Positions 52,424 through 64,000 of a DNA stretch of 64,000 nucleotides are shown piece by piece. The notes below the pieces were generated by a model, which was given only the letters and a program-made list of their open reading frames with translations, had not been told where the DNA came from and did not search any database. The first letter of the stretch is position 1; every line of letters starts with the position of its first letter. A program made the position numbers and the translations under genes. Origin of the DNA: Erpobdella octoculata (taxonomy: Eukaryota > Annelida > Clitellata > Hirudinida > Erpobdellidae); contig OZ022245.1 in NCBI GenBank assembly GCA_963978895.1, positions 2,312,875-2,376,874 on the forward strand, in the 5' to 3' direction.

Positions 52424-52549
52424 ATTGGCAGTTTCTTGTACCTGGCCATGTGCATTGCAAATAGCTGAGAACAGCTAAGTTCAAAAGATGGTTAGCGCAG
52501 TGAACATATGGTGCTGCCGGAGATACCTTTTTGATTTCTGCTTGTCAGA
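52424..52549 (-). pseudogene. hAT-type transposase fragment, duplicate
   Basis: Duplicate of 42600-42725. Confidence 0.7.
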
Positions 52550-52670
52550 AGCTCCATCATTTTCTTGACTGCAAGTTGACGACACTCCCATTTCAAGTTC
52601 TGTCAACTTGATAGTTTTAGCAATAAACGGATGCTGTCATATCACCCAGCAGATCATTAAATGCTATAAA

Positions 52671-53069
52671 TCTTACTTGAATGGCGTTCTGCCGTTCTGC
52701 TCTGTCAGATGGAAAGGGTTGTTGTTCTGAGAAGAGATCAGGAATGACTTCCCACTGATGAATGCCTTCCTACTCTTCCTCAACATGGGTGCTACTGTGA
52801 TGTGACCTTTCTCACGAGCAATCCTGAGTTTTCTAAATATAAAAAATTTAATTTTAGGACTATTATAGTAGATTTCTAAAAAGTTAGACCGTGAAATAAA
52901 TCGTTCTCATATAGAAGTGGAGTGTTGAAATCTAGATGCAGGGTTGATTTTGATACCTGCATCTGACTCACTGTCGGAAACATTTGGTTACCGTCGCCAG
53001 GTGGCTCATATCTGGTAACGCGAATTTTGTCACCGCTAGTCACAAGCAAAAACCAGAAGATTGGCTGTT
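52671..53069 (-). pseudogene. A/B exon cassette, copy 4 duplicate
   Basis: Duplicate of 42847-43245; no difference seen. Confidence 0.45.
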
Positions 53070-53153
53070 CTGGAATTTAATGCTATATGTTGTAATAGAG
53101 TAGTGAGCAATTACAAAAGAACAATAAATAACTATTCAATTTATTAAAATGCT

Positions 53154-53604
53154 ATAGTGCTTAAACCGAGGACAAGTAATAACGTCGGTCCTGTCAAGCG
53201 GGATCCCAGGTTGTTCCTCCAGTTGGAATGGGTTTTCGTTGTTGGATTCCAGCTGGAATGAATTTCCCACATTGAAGGATCTCCACTCTTCGCCATCTCC
53301 GGAATTGCAATCATGTGATGTCTTACTCGTTTTATTGTGAGTAATTTAATTTTAAGAGTCTTGTAGTGGATTTCTAGAAATTAATGTTATGAAACAAACC
53401 ATTATGGTACAGAATCGGTGTGTCTGAATTGATTAAAAGATTTCCTTTTGCGACAGCTACTTGTTTCACCAAACGGAACATCTACACGCCAGGTTCATTC
53501 TTAGATTCACCTGGTGACTCTTATGAAATCGCCGCTGGTAACCAGCAATTCTCTCACAAACAATCCGAACTAGTCTGTATTTCTCGTAACCCCCCTGACA
53601 TTAG
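53154..53604 (-). pseudogene. A/B exon cassette, copy 5 duplicate
   Basis: Duplicate of 43330-43780 with the same frameshift and stops. Confidence 0.5.
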
Positions 53605-53624
53605 TCATACACTTCATAACTATA

Positions 53625-54234
53625 TAACTAGGGAATAGGAATTGCAGAAATTTCAATTTTAGTTGTTGTTTTGAATTAAGATGCTTAGTTTGTTTGTCAC
53701 CCATCGTAAGTGGTCTTATCTAGTCATTGGGATGCTGTCACAGCATTTAATCTTGTTTTTAGTGCTGTATTTTAGGAGTGTTTGGAGAGAGTCGTATTCA
53801 ATGTCTTTGGGTGCCGAATACCCATTGAATAGGTTTATCAGTTGTGCCCAGTGTCTTTGGGTGCCGTGTACACGTTGGTTGATTAGCGAGCGTGTGTTTT
53901 TTTCGCGTATTGCTTAGGGTGCTGAGAACCCGCATATTATTTTATTTGTGCTGTAACTTTGGGTGCTGAAAACCTCTTTATCGATTTTTACTATAAGATG
54001 TAGAGACATTATAAATTGATCCACTATAGTCGTAATGAAATTTTTGTGGGGGATGATAGCACTTTTGGCTTTATCAATCCCCTTGTACTGTGCGAGACTG
54101 CTGACACCTCCAGCGACAGAGAGCAGGGTCTTTAATGGTTTCAATGATGGATCTCTGAATTTTCCCAATAAACTTAGTTTTCTGAGTTTATTGAGACATA
54201 TTGAATCATTGCATAGCAGATACTTTGCAACATA
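53625..54234 (+). repeat. Dispersed repeat R, copy 3 duplicate
   Basis: Duplicate of 43801-44410, including the viral-like fragment inside it. Confidence 0.7.
54014..54144 (-). pseudogene. Nucleoprotein-like fragment, duplicate
   Basis: Duplicate of 44190-44320. Confidence 0.55.
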
Positions 54235-54279
54235 AAGTTGGGCAGAGATTCTTCAGTTTCCTCTGTGAGAAAGTTGGTT

Positions 54280-54687
54280 TCACTTTTGACTGCAAGCATG
54301 TAGTACGTTTGACTGAACTATTGAATATATTGGCGACTTCTTTACCTGGCCATGTGCATTGCAAATAGCTGGTAGAGAGCAAACTTTCTCAACATACGGT
54401 GCTGCCAGAGATACCTTTTTGATTTCTGCTTGAACGCCGTTAAACTTTTCGCCCACGGCAGACGCTCCATCATATTCTACATATTCAAATCGATGCTTGC
54501 AAAGCTTCGTTTCCTCAAGTGACACAGGTCGTTGAAGAGTCAGACGCTTCTTGCCCAACACTGAAAGCAAAAATCGGACACACGCCGGAAAACTCCAAGT
54601 AGCAGAAAAAGAAAAGACGAAGGTTTCGATAGTCTCGAAGCAGAAATTATTTTTCTGCTGCCAGCCAAGCGCTATTAACTTACACAT
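54280..54687 (-). pseudogene. hAT-type transposase fragment, duplicate
   Basis: Duplicate of 44456-44863. Confidence 0.7.
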
Positions 54688-54773
54688 TGTCTTTTAATTT
54701 TAAATAATTCCATGTACCATTCCCTGTACGTTCGACGGCTTTCTTCCACCTGCTCTTTTCGAGTAGATTCCAA

Positions 54774-55209
54774 GGCAGGGGTCTCAAACTCAATTATCTT
54801 TGGGGCCACACGAGTTAGAGGCTGGGCCGCATCAAGGTAATACCAAAAATGTACAACTATTCAGTCTCCTCAATTTTTATTCATTATTATTCATTAAAGA
54901 GAAGGGGATCAGCAAATATTTTAAAAGTGGCTCTGTAAGTTTTAAAGTCTGCAAATCTGTGATCAAAACTCTTCTTCCCGTAGCTTTTCGATGGCATCAA
55001 TACAGTTTTTGTCACTAAATGGCATGTACACATCCACGATTGCCTTGCATTCTGGAAAATGGCACAGGTTTTTCTGAAAATGTTTGAGGAAAATGCTCTC
55101 GTATTGTCATAGGCAGTACTGACAAGCTGTTTCTGACCTTGTAACTTTTTAGATAATGCAATGCAGAGCAGAGAAGGGGGCTGCAGCTGTGACTCTGCAA
55201 CTTAGTCAT
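54774..55209 (-). mobile_element. hAT remnant, duplicate
   Basis: Duplicate of 44950-45385. Confidence 0.5.
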
Positions 55210-55842
55210 AGCTAATTAATCTGCCGAGCAGCATAGTCATGTCGAACAGCACAGATGTACCCGCAATTATGACCTTCGTAGTTCTGAAAGAGAATATTCT
55301 GTTGGAGATCTAGTTCTAATCTTATCACCCGTTTGTAGGACGGACTAAGTTCTTTCTGAAATGGATTGGTCCTGGTATTGTAGCAGAAAAACTCCCATCT
55401 CATTATTATAATTAGATATCGAAGGTACTCGACTACATGTCCATATTAATAGAATACTTAAGTATCACCCACGAATTCAGGGAGCTCTTACAAATAATTG
55501 TTCTATTATCTATGATAATGCTGTGGATTTTGGTGATTTAAGTGTTATGATTGTAGATGATACAAGCATCAATTTTAACGATATTGATTTGTCGTATATG
55601 TCATTGTCCCAGGCTGAGGACACAATCATCAGATTTTTTGAGTCACAATGTGTGACTACATAATTTAATTTTGTAGAATAACAACCTAACAACAGTTTCA
55701 AGACGGTTTGAAATTTATTTATTGAACTTACAACTTACAGACCTAAATAAACGACGACAACAATGGCGACAAAATCGAGAGTAGACAAGAGACAATGTTA
55801 AAGGTGAAAGGTTGCAACTAGCTAGCATGTGCTAAGGAGCAC

Positions 55843-56464
55843 TCACTTGTAACAACCGGTGTGTGTGTGTGTGTAGACATGTGCATGTGCGTGCATAAAA
55901 TGGGGCCAACTACAATAGTCCCCCCGCAGATAACGCCAGTAAAAACAAGTCATACCAAGAAAACGACGCAAAGAAGCATAATCAATCGGCATTTCATAAT
56001 TATTGATTGATTCCATGTTATTCAATAGGGGCACAATACCATCGGGGCTAATTGAATATCCAAGAAAATCAACCTTAGATACTGCAAAAACACACTTTTC
56101 TAATGCAACATGCAATCTGTTATCACACAAACGATTCATTACGGTTTCTAAATGAATTTTATGCTCATCTAAATTCTTAGAAGCAATTACAATATCGTCG
56201 ATGTAAACAAAAACAAATGGTAAATCGCCAAAGATAGAATCCATAAAACGCTGGAAAGTTTGCGGTGCATTGCAGAGCCCGAAAGGCATACGCGTGAATT
56301 CAAATAAATCAAATGACATAATTACTGCAGTTTTCTTGGCATCTTCAGGGGCCATGGGTATGTGGCGATACGCTTTTACAACATCAAGCTTACTGTAGAT
56401 ATTTTTACCATGAAAGCGATCAATGCAGGAGTTAATGTGCCTGAGCGTTTCAAAGCTTATCGGA
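55843..56464 (-). pseudogene. Ty3/gypsy RT fragment (minus), duplicate
   Basis: Duplicate of 46019-46640, with the same intact YIDD motif. Confidence 0.9.
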
Positions 56465-56603
56465 TTCCAAAATTATTAAATGATGAGGTTCTTGTCAGTC
56501 GGACGATATGTCCGTTTAGCCATCAATTTTAGATATTTGAATAAGTATTCAGAAGGAGGCTGTTTTCCATTATCCAACATTCCTGATGTTCTCCAAGGAG
56601 TTG

Positions 56604-57354
56604 GTAGTTCTTCCTTTATTAGTTGTTTTGATGCTCACAGCCTCACTGCTTTTATATGATATGTGTGAATTTACGAGAATGACGTTTGGTTTGAATCCTG
56701 CAGGAAACACATTTATGCGAATCACGAAGCAAATCCTCAGACCCGTCACTTCATTTGCAGAACATTTTGCCGGCGGTGTTGCAATCCATTCACGTAATTG
56801 GAGTGAGCATTAAAATCATTTGCATCATTTCTTTTCGATAATTAAATCTTCAGGTTTAACATTGAATTTGAATAAGTCTCTCTCATTTTGTGCGACCCAA
56901 AGTCATGTATCTCGGTCACGTGATAGGTTCGGGCGAGATTGCTCCAGATCCTGTCAAGATAAAAACTATTGATTGCATTTAACCTGTTTGCACATCTAGA
57001 AATGTCCGAAAATTAATTGGTTTCTTTGGTTATTTCAGGACGTTCAAACCGCACATGAAACCACCCAGCTCATGGAAGGAGGCAAAAACCAGAAGGTGCT
57101 ATGGACGACAGTGCACAAAAACGTCCTCGAACGTCCGAAGAGTACACGTCCCCAAGCTACTTCGCCTCGAACAATTGACTTCCATCGAGAATTTGGTCTA
57201 TTCGCAGATGCCAGTTTCATCGCAGTTGGATGTTCCAGTTGCCAGACGAAGGATCGGACCATTGACCCATTTGGTCCTCGCCCTCCATGGATTTCAAATA
57301 CTGAACAGACTGAACCAATGCTCCAGAAGACTACATGTCGCGATTGTAACACAA
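56604..57354 (+). pseudogene. Ty3/gypsy RT-RNase H remnant (plus), duplicate
   Basis: Duplicate of 46780-47530. Confidence 0.8.
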
Positions 57355-58123
57355 ACTCATTTGTATAGCATGCATATGATACCTTCTTTACCTGCTGCTT
57401 TATAATCTACATTTCTCGACATTGAAAAGAATTTATATAGTTTTGAATTTAAAATAAAATTATTCTTTTTGAAATAAAATTTAATTTAACTGTATTGAAA
57501 AGTTTTCTTGTTTGCTAGCGTTTAAGAAGCAATGAATAATAATTGAAGCTGAAAAAAAGTTTCGCAGAAAAAATCCCGGGTTTGCCACTGAACAGATTGA
57601 TATTTTTGTGCTGATAATGAGATGCGAAATTCTCTGTCAAACCCCTGGATCTCAGTTTTATCCAAATGTTCTGAATTCACTGGAAAAATTCTCAAACACT
57701 CCGGAAGAATCATGCAAAACATCCATGTTTCCCCATCTCTCAGCAGCATAATGAGACATCTGGTGAACTCCGGTTCAAAGAAGAATATTTTCTTCACCAG
57801 CAACGCGCTGGTCCCAAACAGTGTCCATTACTGCCTCAGCGAGCAAACTTTCAACAACCGTGTCATCCAGGCAAACAACTGACATTGTCTACCGGCAACA
57901 ACCTCAAACGGTCAAATCAGTCTTGTCCGATTCCTCAGCCGCATCAAGCAATGCAGAAGGGAATGAATGAAGTTCAAGACTATGGTGATGTCGGTGGTGC
58001 TTTGGAAATGAATAGAGCAAAAATGAACATTAAGACTCCTGGACCATACCATCTGAACTGCCAAGCCTTTCATAGCCACGTGTTATGTATTACAGACCCC
58101 AACAAAAGGGTCTAATAATCATG

Positions 58124-58384
58124 TTTTGGTGATAGCCTGGTAGATCAGAGAGTAAGGTCGTTTGCATTACACATGGCAGCGTTGCCAATATGACACTATG
58201 GGGTTCGAGTTCAACTTTGGGCCATATACGCATATGCCACGTACTACATGGGCCACGCCTTGGTTTTAAGGTTTTCAAATGGACCGGACTTAAAGTCAAA
58301 CAGTACTGAGATATAATAGGGCCAGATATAAGGATTTTAGACCTGTGGAAATGGACTGGGCCTGAAATTTTTTAGCCTACGACG
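58124..58384 (+). repeat. tRNA-headed SINE-like repeat, duplicate
   Basis: Duplicate of 48300-48560. Confidence 0.45.
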
Positions 58385-58680
58385 TACTCTAAATATTAAT
58401 ATGTTGAAATGAAAAGAGCAACAACTTCTGAAAACACGAGCAAATGTGCTAGTATAATATAAGAACACAAATCATCCAAACAACCAAATCTTTCATGTCC
58501 ATTAAAAGACTAGAAATTCTGCAATGCTTTATAAAACCAAGAGTAAAAGACATTTCCTGTCCCCCTAGCGAGAAAAATAATAATTAGCAACAAATCTAAT
58601 AAAAAACGTAAATTGCGTGTATTAGTATTAGTATGTATAAAACAGCATCGGCAGGCTCTCATCAGTTCAACACCGAAATC

Positions 58681-61600
58681 TCAGATATTCTTCTTCGGCG
58701 GAAGATTTCCGTCAGCTCCGTCGAGAGTTTCATCGTCTTCCTTGTCGACGTCCGTGTCGAAGTAGTAGAAGACGACGTCGGTGGTGGTGGAAGAAGTCGG
58801 ATCGTTCTGCGTGCGACCGTCTGCGGACGGAAGCTCAAGGGACGGGCAGGAGAAACTGCAGCACGGAGAAGAAGTGGAACCAGCTGTGTGATGAGAAACA
58901 GTTTTGAAACATAAAAAACAAATAAATAAAATAAACACAAATTAAATGAAACAAAAAATAAAACTTAAATTATAAAAAAATAAATGATAAAAAAATAAAT
59001 TATAAAATTAATGATAAAATAAACGAACCCAAAAACTCTCCAACTTGATTGCATGCATTACCAGCAGCACTTGATGAAGGAATGTTCAGTGATTCAAAAC
59101 TACTTTTCAATTGCCTGCAAATAAACATATCATTTCATTACTTTAAGCTTGTTTCCATGCTTCTAAATGTGGAAAAATAAAACCAATTTAATTTTATATG
59201 TAAAGTTTTCAATTATTATTATTCAAAAACACTAATAAAATTAATAAACATTAAAAATTAATAAATCCAAATTATAGAATAATTTAAACAGTCAATACAT
59301 ATGAAAGCATCAGAGAGCAGACCAACGTATTATAAGTACTTACTTCTTTTTCTTCTTCTGGTGGTCATGTCTTTTCGATGGTAGATTGTTATTCAGTTGT
59401 CCAGTTGGAGCTGTCATCAAAAAAAAACAGAAGAAAGACATAAATTAATTAATTATTAATGAGATGTATTAATTACACAATCATATTTATGACCCGGATA
59501 GTTAAGTCCTAAGAACCTCGATCGAGAGATTCAAATCTAAAAACACGGTCACACAAACTAGAGAGGAACCAAAACGTTTTCTACGAAATAACATCAACAA
59601 AACTATAATGTGCTTTTAACTTTTCAAATGTTGTGTGAACAAGCCAAGAAGACTTTACGGGGAGTTCTCTATAACTCATCTCTGACTCATCAAACACCGT
59701 TTAAATTTATTCGACAGTTCCCCGAACTTGACCCAAAGGTCATGAACTTACAGTGGTCCGACTCGGTTGACAAGGATTCACAAGAGGGCATGATGTAGTA
59801 ATTTCGTTCGTAGATGTTTCTGGCGCTTGGATTGTCTTCGCCGTACGAAGCCAGCTGCTTGCGACCTTCTCCAGACTTGGTCATGAACCTGTTGACCCTG
59901 GTGCCAAGGAAAGAAGCCGACGAACTATCTTCATCGCCTGCGTGAACGTCTTAATTACTATCAAATAAACCGATTAATTTGAATGAAATTAAAACATTTA
60001 TTAAGAAATAGAAAAGCATAATTGATTAAATGAAACTAATAGACATAAAATTAATTTACATATTAATTTTTTTTTTATAAATAAAAATAATCAGAATTAT
60101 CAACAAAAAAAACTCATTCATCTTAAAAAATTTATATAAATAAAAAATTAAATTAAAAATTAATAAAACTAACTCGATAAATTATTCTCGTCTGTCCCGA
60201 TCTTGAGGAGACTCGAACCGGGAGAGCTGCGTCTGAATAACATTTCACGATCGCAAATTCAATAATCATTCCATCTCATACCAAAATATACAAATATTCA
60301 CACAACATCATTTCATCCCCCCTTCCTCCCCTCCCCCGTACACGGGGAAAACAACACAGACTCTCACTTTAAAACCTCGGGGATGACAACTTCGAGGGGT
60401 GCCTCCGGATGGACTCCTTCGGCACGCGGCGATAGAGGGATGAGATTGCTGTCGCTCAGCCGGTAAGTTTCCACTTCCGAGCGAAGATTTAAGAAGAAAG
60501 CGTTGGCGTCGTGGTTTGCTGCGAAGACGTTCGGGTCTGCCGGAGATGTAGAAACTTCTTCGTTGGGGAAATCCCCGGGACCCCTGGAACTTTCAATGTC
60601 GTTGTCTCCATACCTGAACCCGGGGTATATATATACCTAGTCATTTTGAATCCATTCAGAAAATTTTCAATAAAAAAAACGAGGTAATAATTACTGAATA
60701 GTAAAAATCAAGATCGTGTCGAAACGCAAACCTCTCTAACCTTGGTGACCCGACCTGGCCCTATCCATAACCATTAAATCATTTTCAATCTATTTTTATT
60801 TTAAAATTGTTATTTATTTTAAACTAAATTTTATTAAACAAGAATCCTATGCGTTCATTTATCGCTGTTTATTACAGATAGTTTACATATGTATTTGTTT
60901 TTAGCTCGACATGACTCGACCCACCCTCTCTCCGGACCCGATCTGCAGACAATTCCGGCCCAGGTCACTGTCGTAGATATAATACTGTAAAGATCAGCAC
61001 CTCTAATAACACTGTAAAGATCAGCATCTCTAATAACACTGTAAAGATCAGCATCTCTAATAACATCCTTCTTCCCAGCAGCTCAAATAACTGCCCTAGG
61101 GCAATTCAATGCACAGCAGCAACCAATGACAGCTCTCGGAAACGAGACAAGCCGAGTCAGAAACAAATTTCGAGCGAGCCTATTCCGTAAACGTAAAAAA
61201 ACTAGAAATAAATAAAAGTAAAACGTTAAAAACCGACATGGTCTCTTCGTCGATGTCATTCTCATCGTTGCTCTCCATGAAGTAGAAGTCAACGTCGTTG
61301 GAAATCTTTGAATTCGTTTTCGGTGAGATGTTATCCTATCAAATTATATAATTTAATTAATTATTTTCAAAACAAATTTTAATACTTTAGCATAACACAT
61401 TGTAATATTTTAGCATAACAAATTTTAATATTTTAGCCTAGCAAATTACGATATTTTAGCATAACAAATTGTAATATTTTAGCCTAGCAAATTGCAATAT
61501 TTTAGCACAACATATTGTAATATGTTAGCATAGCAAATTATAATATTTCAGCATAACAAATAGTAATATTTTAGCATAGCAAATTACAATATTTTAGCCT

Positions 61601-62542
61601 AGCAAATTTCAATATTTCAGCAACAAATAATTTTCTGTCGTTTTTTATTAGACTTTTCGTTGAATCAAAATTAAGTAAAAAAAAATATAAATTTACATCA
61701 CTATCAGACGTTGAGCTTTCGTTTTCCTTTTTCTCATCTTTGGTGATCATCAACGTGGCTTTGTCGACCTTCCTGGCCCTCAAGGTCATCTTACCCTGCT
61801 TCTTTTTCTTTTTATTACTCGGTCTCTCCGTGTCTGTTGCGTGTTTAAATTTCATTTTTCTCACTATTGGCGATAATAAATTTAAAATCTTGTGTTTGTT
61901 TTGTTTACATATTAATAAGTTTTATTTTATTCGTATTTATTCAAACAACTCAAACCTTCGAGACAGAATTATAAACAAGTGAAAGTTTGACACTTTGATT
62001 AAAATAAATATCCAACTAAACCTTGATGATCTAGAGCCACCGATGATCTAGAGCCACCAGTAGCTCCAAGCCAGAGGTCTTAAGTCTTGAGCCGTGTTAA
62101 ACAAAGTTACAATTTCACTTGTTTATAATTCTTTCACAAAGATCTGAGTTGTTTACAAAAATTACCTTCGCAGTTGAACCAGTGATGCTTTCTGGCTGGT
62201 TCAAGAGCAGCAAGTCTCTGTGTGAAAAAAAAAATTTTGTTTACATCAATAATGAAATCGTACGAATTGAAATAACTTCTCGGTAACTTTAAAACCTCAC
62301 GAGACGACACGAAAAACAACGGCAGAAAACCCTTTCATGAAATTCAAAATAACCCTTACAGAGCACATAACAGGCTTAGAATGACAACATTTAAATTTTA
62401 AATAAAAAAAAATAAAAAACCAAGACAAGAATATGAAAGAACTGGAAGTTGGCAGTACTCGACCAATTCGAACTTTACCTCTTTAAGGACTGTAATCTGC
62501 TGCTCTTGTGCCTCCTTAGATGCTTCCAACTTGGACACGTAC
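58681..62542 (-). CDS. Acidic coiled-coil protein, at least ten exons, 5' end not found
   Basis: Minus-strand exons are 62542-62479, 62217-62166, 61863-61697, 61335-61238, 60613-60368, 60232-60174, 59937-59752, 59410-59344, 59114-59062 and 58883-58681 (TGA). All borders are AG/GT and phases fit throughout, giving about 380 residues. The first exon is a coiled coil (YVSKLEASKEAQEQQITVLK), then RLAALEPARKHHWFNCE. A basic stretch (SNKKKKKQGKMTLRARKVDK) could be a nuclear signal. Long Asp/Glu/Ser-rich disordered regions (FYFMESNDENDIDEET), a second basic patch (RHDHQKKKK) and an acidic tail follow. The family is not recognised. The start codon lies upstream, perhaps beyond the Helitron at 62.8 kb or outside the window. 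The tandem duplication breakpoint (61084) lies in the intron between the fourth and fifth of these exons. Confidence 0.75.
61381..61622. repeat. 22-bp minisatellite in the coiled-coil gene intron
   Basis: About ten units of AATATTTTAGCATAACAAAT with variants (CCTAGCAAATT) fill the intron between exons 61697 and 61335. Confidence 0.93.
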
Positions 62543-62756
62543 CTGCGATTATATGAATAAAACAAAAAAAATAAACATTGCTCTTTTTTTTTACTGTTTG
62601 CTTTAATTAAAGAAAAAATCAAACACAAGGTAATTTTTTTCTTAAATATGCTTGTCAATAAACAAAAACACATTAATAATGATCATTAAACAACTAGCGA
62701 TAACCCATAAAAAATTTAAAAAATAATAAAAAACTTATTGCAGAGGCATCTAATTC

Positions 62757-62953
62757 ACAAGCTTCCGGGAGCGGGAAAGCGACCGGCAGCGGGAAAGCGA
62801 CCGGCAGCGGGAAAGCGACCGGCAGCGGGAAAACGACCAAAAACGGGAAAGCGAACAGGAGTGGGAAAGCAGGTGGGAAAGGAAACGGGAGAGAAAGAGA
62901 CAAACATTAGAAAAACCTCTAAAAAACCCGGGCAACGCCGGGTATCTCCGCTA

Positions 62954-62954
<1 letters not shown>
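62757..62954 (+). mobile_element. Helitron 3' terminus with 18-bp repeats
   Basis: Four near-perfect units of AGCGGGAAAGCGACCGGC precede CCCGGGCAACGCCGGG, a GC hairpin, then TATCTCCGCTAG at 62943-62954 followed by T and an AT array. Hairpin plus CTAG plus AT target is the Helitron 3' signature. The repeats match 1793-1960. The left end is not resolved. Confidence 0.75.
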
Positions 62955-63003
<49 letters not shown>

Positions 63004-63027
63004 CGTATATTTTAAAAATATTTAGAA

Positions 63028-63061
<34 letters not shown>
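62953..63061. repeat. (AT)n arrays
   Basis: Two AT arrays (62953-63002 and 63028-63061) are separated by about 25 bp. Confidence 0.95.
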
Positions 63062-63065
<4 letters not shown>

Positions 63066-63240
63066 CCCGCTCCGCTCCGCTCATTTTGTGACGGATTTCA
63101 AATTTTATTCTCTATATTTTATTTCCCTTGACTCTCAAGGTGTGTGAAAATTTCATTACGATCGGATGAATGGTGTAGCAATGCATAAAGGACTGCATAC
63201 ATACATACATACATACATATATACATACAAACATTCATTT
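63062..63240 (+). repeat. Non-LTR-like 3' end with (CATA)n tail
   Basis: CTCAAGGTGTGTGAAAATTT, CATTACGATCGGATGAATGG and a (CATA)n tail at 63197-63235 resemble 3' ends of RTE/CR1-type elements that end in short repeats. No ORF. Confidence 0.35.
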
Positions 63241-63469
63241 TTACATATATATATATGGGGTTTGAGAGGTTTTTCTATCGTTTCTGTTTTGCACCGGTTT
63301 CCTTCTCCGTTTGTTTTCTTGCTCATTATGGTTTTGAAATGGGCCTCTACTCACTCAAAAGTGGGTTCTTTTTGATTTTGAAGTGGGTTTTTTTTATTTT
63401 AATGCCCCACGGACGTCATTTTTGATACAAAATGGGTGGTGCAATAAAAAATGTTATAATTGTAACAAG

Positions 63470-63745
63470 TTAAGGAAAAACGAGTTTTTCAACACAAACT
63501 TTGATTTAAAATACACTCGATTTAGAAATATGAACGATGTTCAAAATAAGTTTTTTTTCAATTGAATCATGTATTGTCATCCAATATAAAGCTATGCTGA
63601 AAATTTCAGCTTTCTAGCTAGTCAAAAAACTGGTTAAATTTAACTTGCAATACTTGCGTACAGAGAAAGCCACAAACACACACTCATATACACAAACACA
63701 CACAAACAGAGATTGTAACCTAAATAAAAGTTTGAAAAAAGACAT
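63470..63745. repeat. Dispersed repeat, family copy 2
   Basis: Collinear with 24965-25215 through AAACGAGTTTTTC, GCTGAAAATTTCAGC and the (CA)n tract, ending GATTGTAACCTAAATAAAAG. The rest of the window to 64000 shows no gene. Confidence 0.85.
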
Positions 63746-64000
63746 GGTTCCCCTTAAATTTCGTAAATTTCTAAGAAATTAGGAAAATGCTCCTAAGTCC
63801 TCTGAAAATTTCTGGTAATGATTTTGTTCATTTGAATTTTTCCCAACCATATTTTGTGTGACAAGTACATATTGTCGATACGAGTTGTTTTTTTGTGGCA
63901 TAAAACTTGATCGTTTTAAATAACGTTTATGTTCATGATTATGTTCAACGTATTTCATTGAAAAGCGCCACTTTAATTTGTTTTTTCACGCAGTTATGTT

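Larger units (their letters stand above)
51261..61084. repeat. Tandem duplication unit 2 (9824 bp)
   Basis: All features of unit 1 recur here at +9824. Unique to this copy is its continuity at 61085 with the 5' exons of the coiled-coil gene, showing that this flank is the original right side. Confidence 0.95.

Noticed and set aside
61381..61622. CRISPR-like regular repeat
   Set aside because: A 22-bp minisatellite with degenerate units and no unique spacers.

Overview
This is an AT-rich invertebrate-type metazoan nuclear sequence. The genes have many short GT-AG introns, microsatellites are dense, and remnants of Helitron, hAT, P-element, piggyBac, Mutator-like, Ty3/gypsy and non-LTR elements are scattered through it. 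No bacterial features (operons, RBS, CRISPR) are present. The phylum cannot be named from the sequence alone.

The left half (about 7.3-28.1 kb) is genic. It holds a four-EF-hand calmodulin (+, 7309-12586), a CENP-B-type helix-turn-helix gene without a transposase domain (-, 13104-14131), and a six-exon GNAT-fold gene resembling FAM169 (+, 15257-17360). A single-pass membrane protein gene (+, 18038-21619) follows, then an eight-exon C9orf72 orthologue (-, 22417-26321) head-to-head with the three-exon COP9 signalosome subunit COPS9 (+, 27456-28077). Most of these genes are assembled from exons too short to appear as long ORFs. Splice phases agree across the C9orf72, COPS9, FAM169-like, calmodulin and coiled-coil reading frames. 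Intact transposon insertions with clear target-site duplications sit in introns of calmodulin (hAT) and of the membrane protein gene (9-bp duplication).

From about 29 to 41 kb lies a transposon graveyard on the minus strand: hAT, piggyBac, P-element, non-LTR RT and gypsy integrase pieces. It also holds a long ORF resembling a negative-strand RNA virus nucleoprotein with one in-frame stop, and several copies of an unrecognised two-exon coding cassette (called A/B here).

From 41437 to 61084 there are two head-to-tail copies of a 9824-bp unit; I noticed one base difference between them. The unit carries further A/B cassettes, a nucleoprotein-like fragment, hAT pieces, two gypsy RT remnants and the last six exons of an acidic coiled-coil protein gene. 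The distal copy joins the gene's 5' exons (61238-62542), so that gene reads through. The proximal copy (48857-50789) is a 5'-truncated orphan. The right end (62.7-64 kb) holds a Helitron 3' terminus in an AT repeat and other dispersed repeats.
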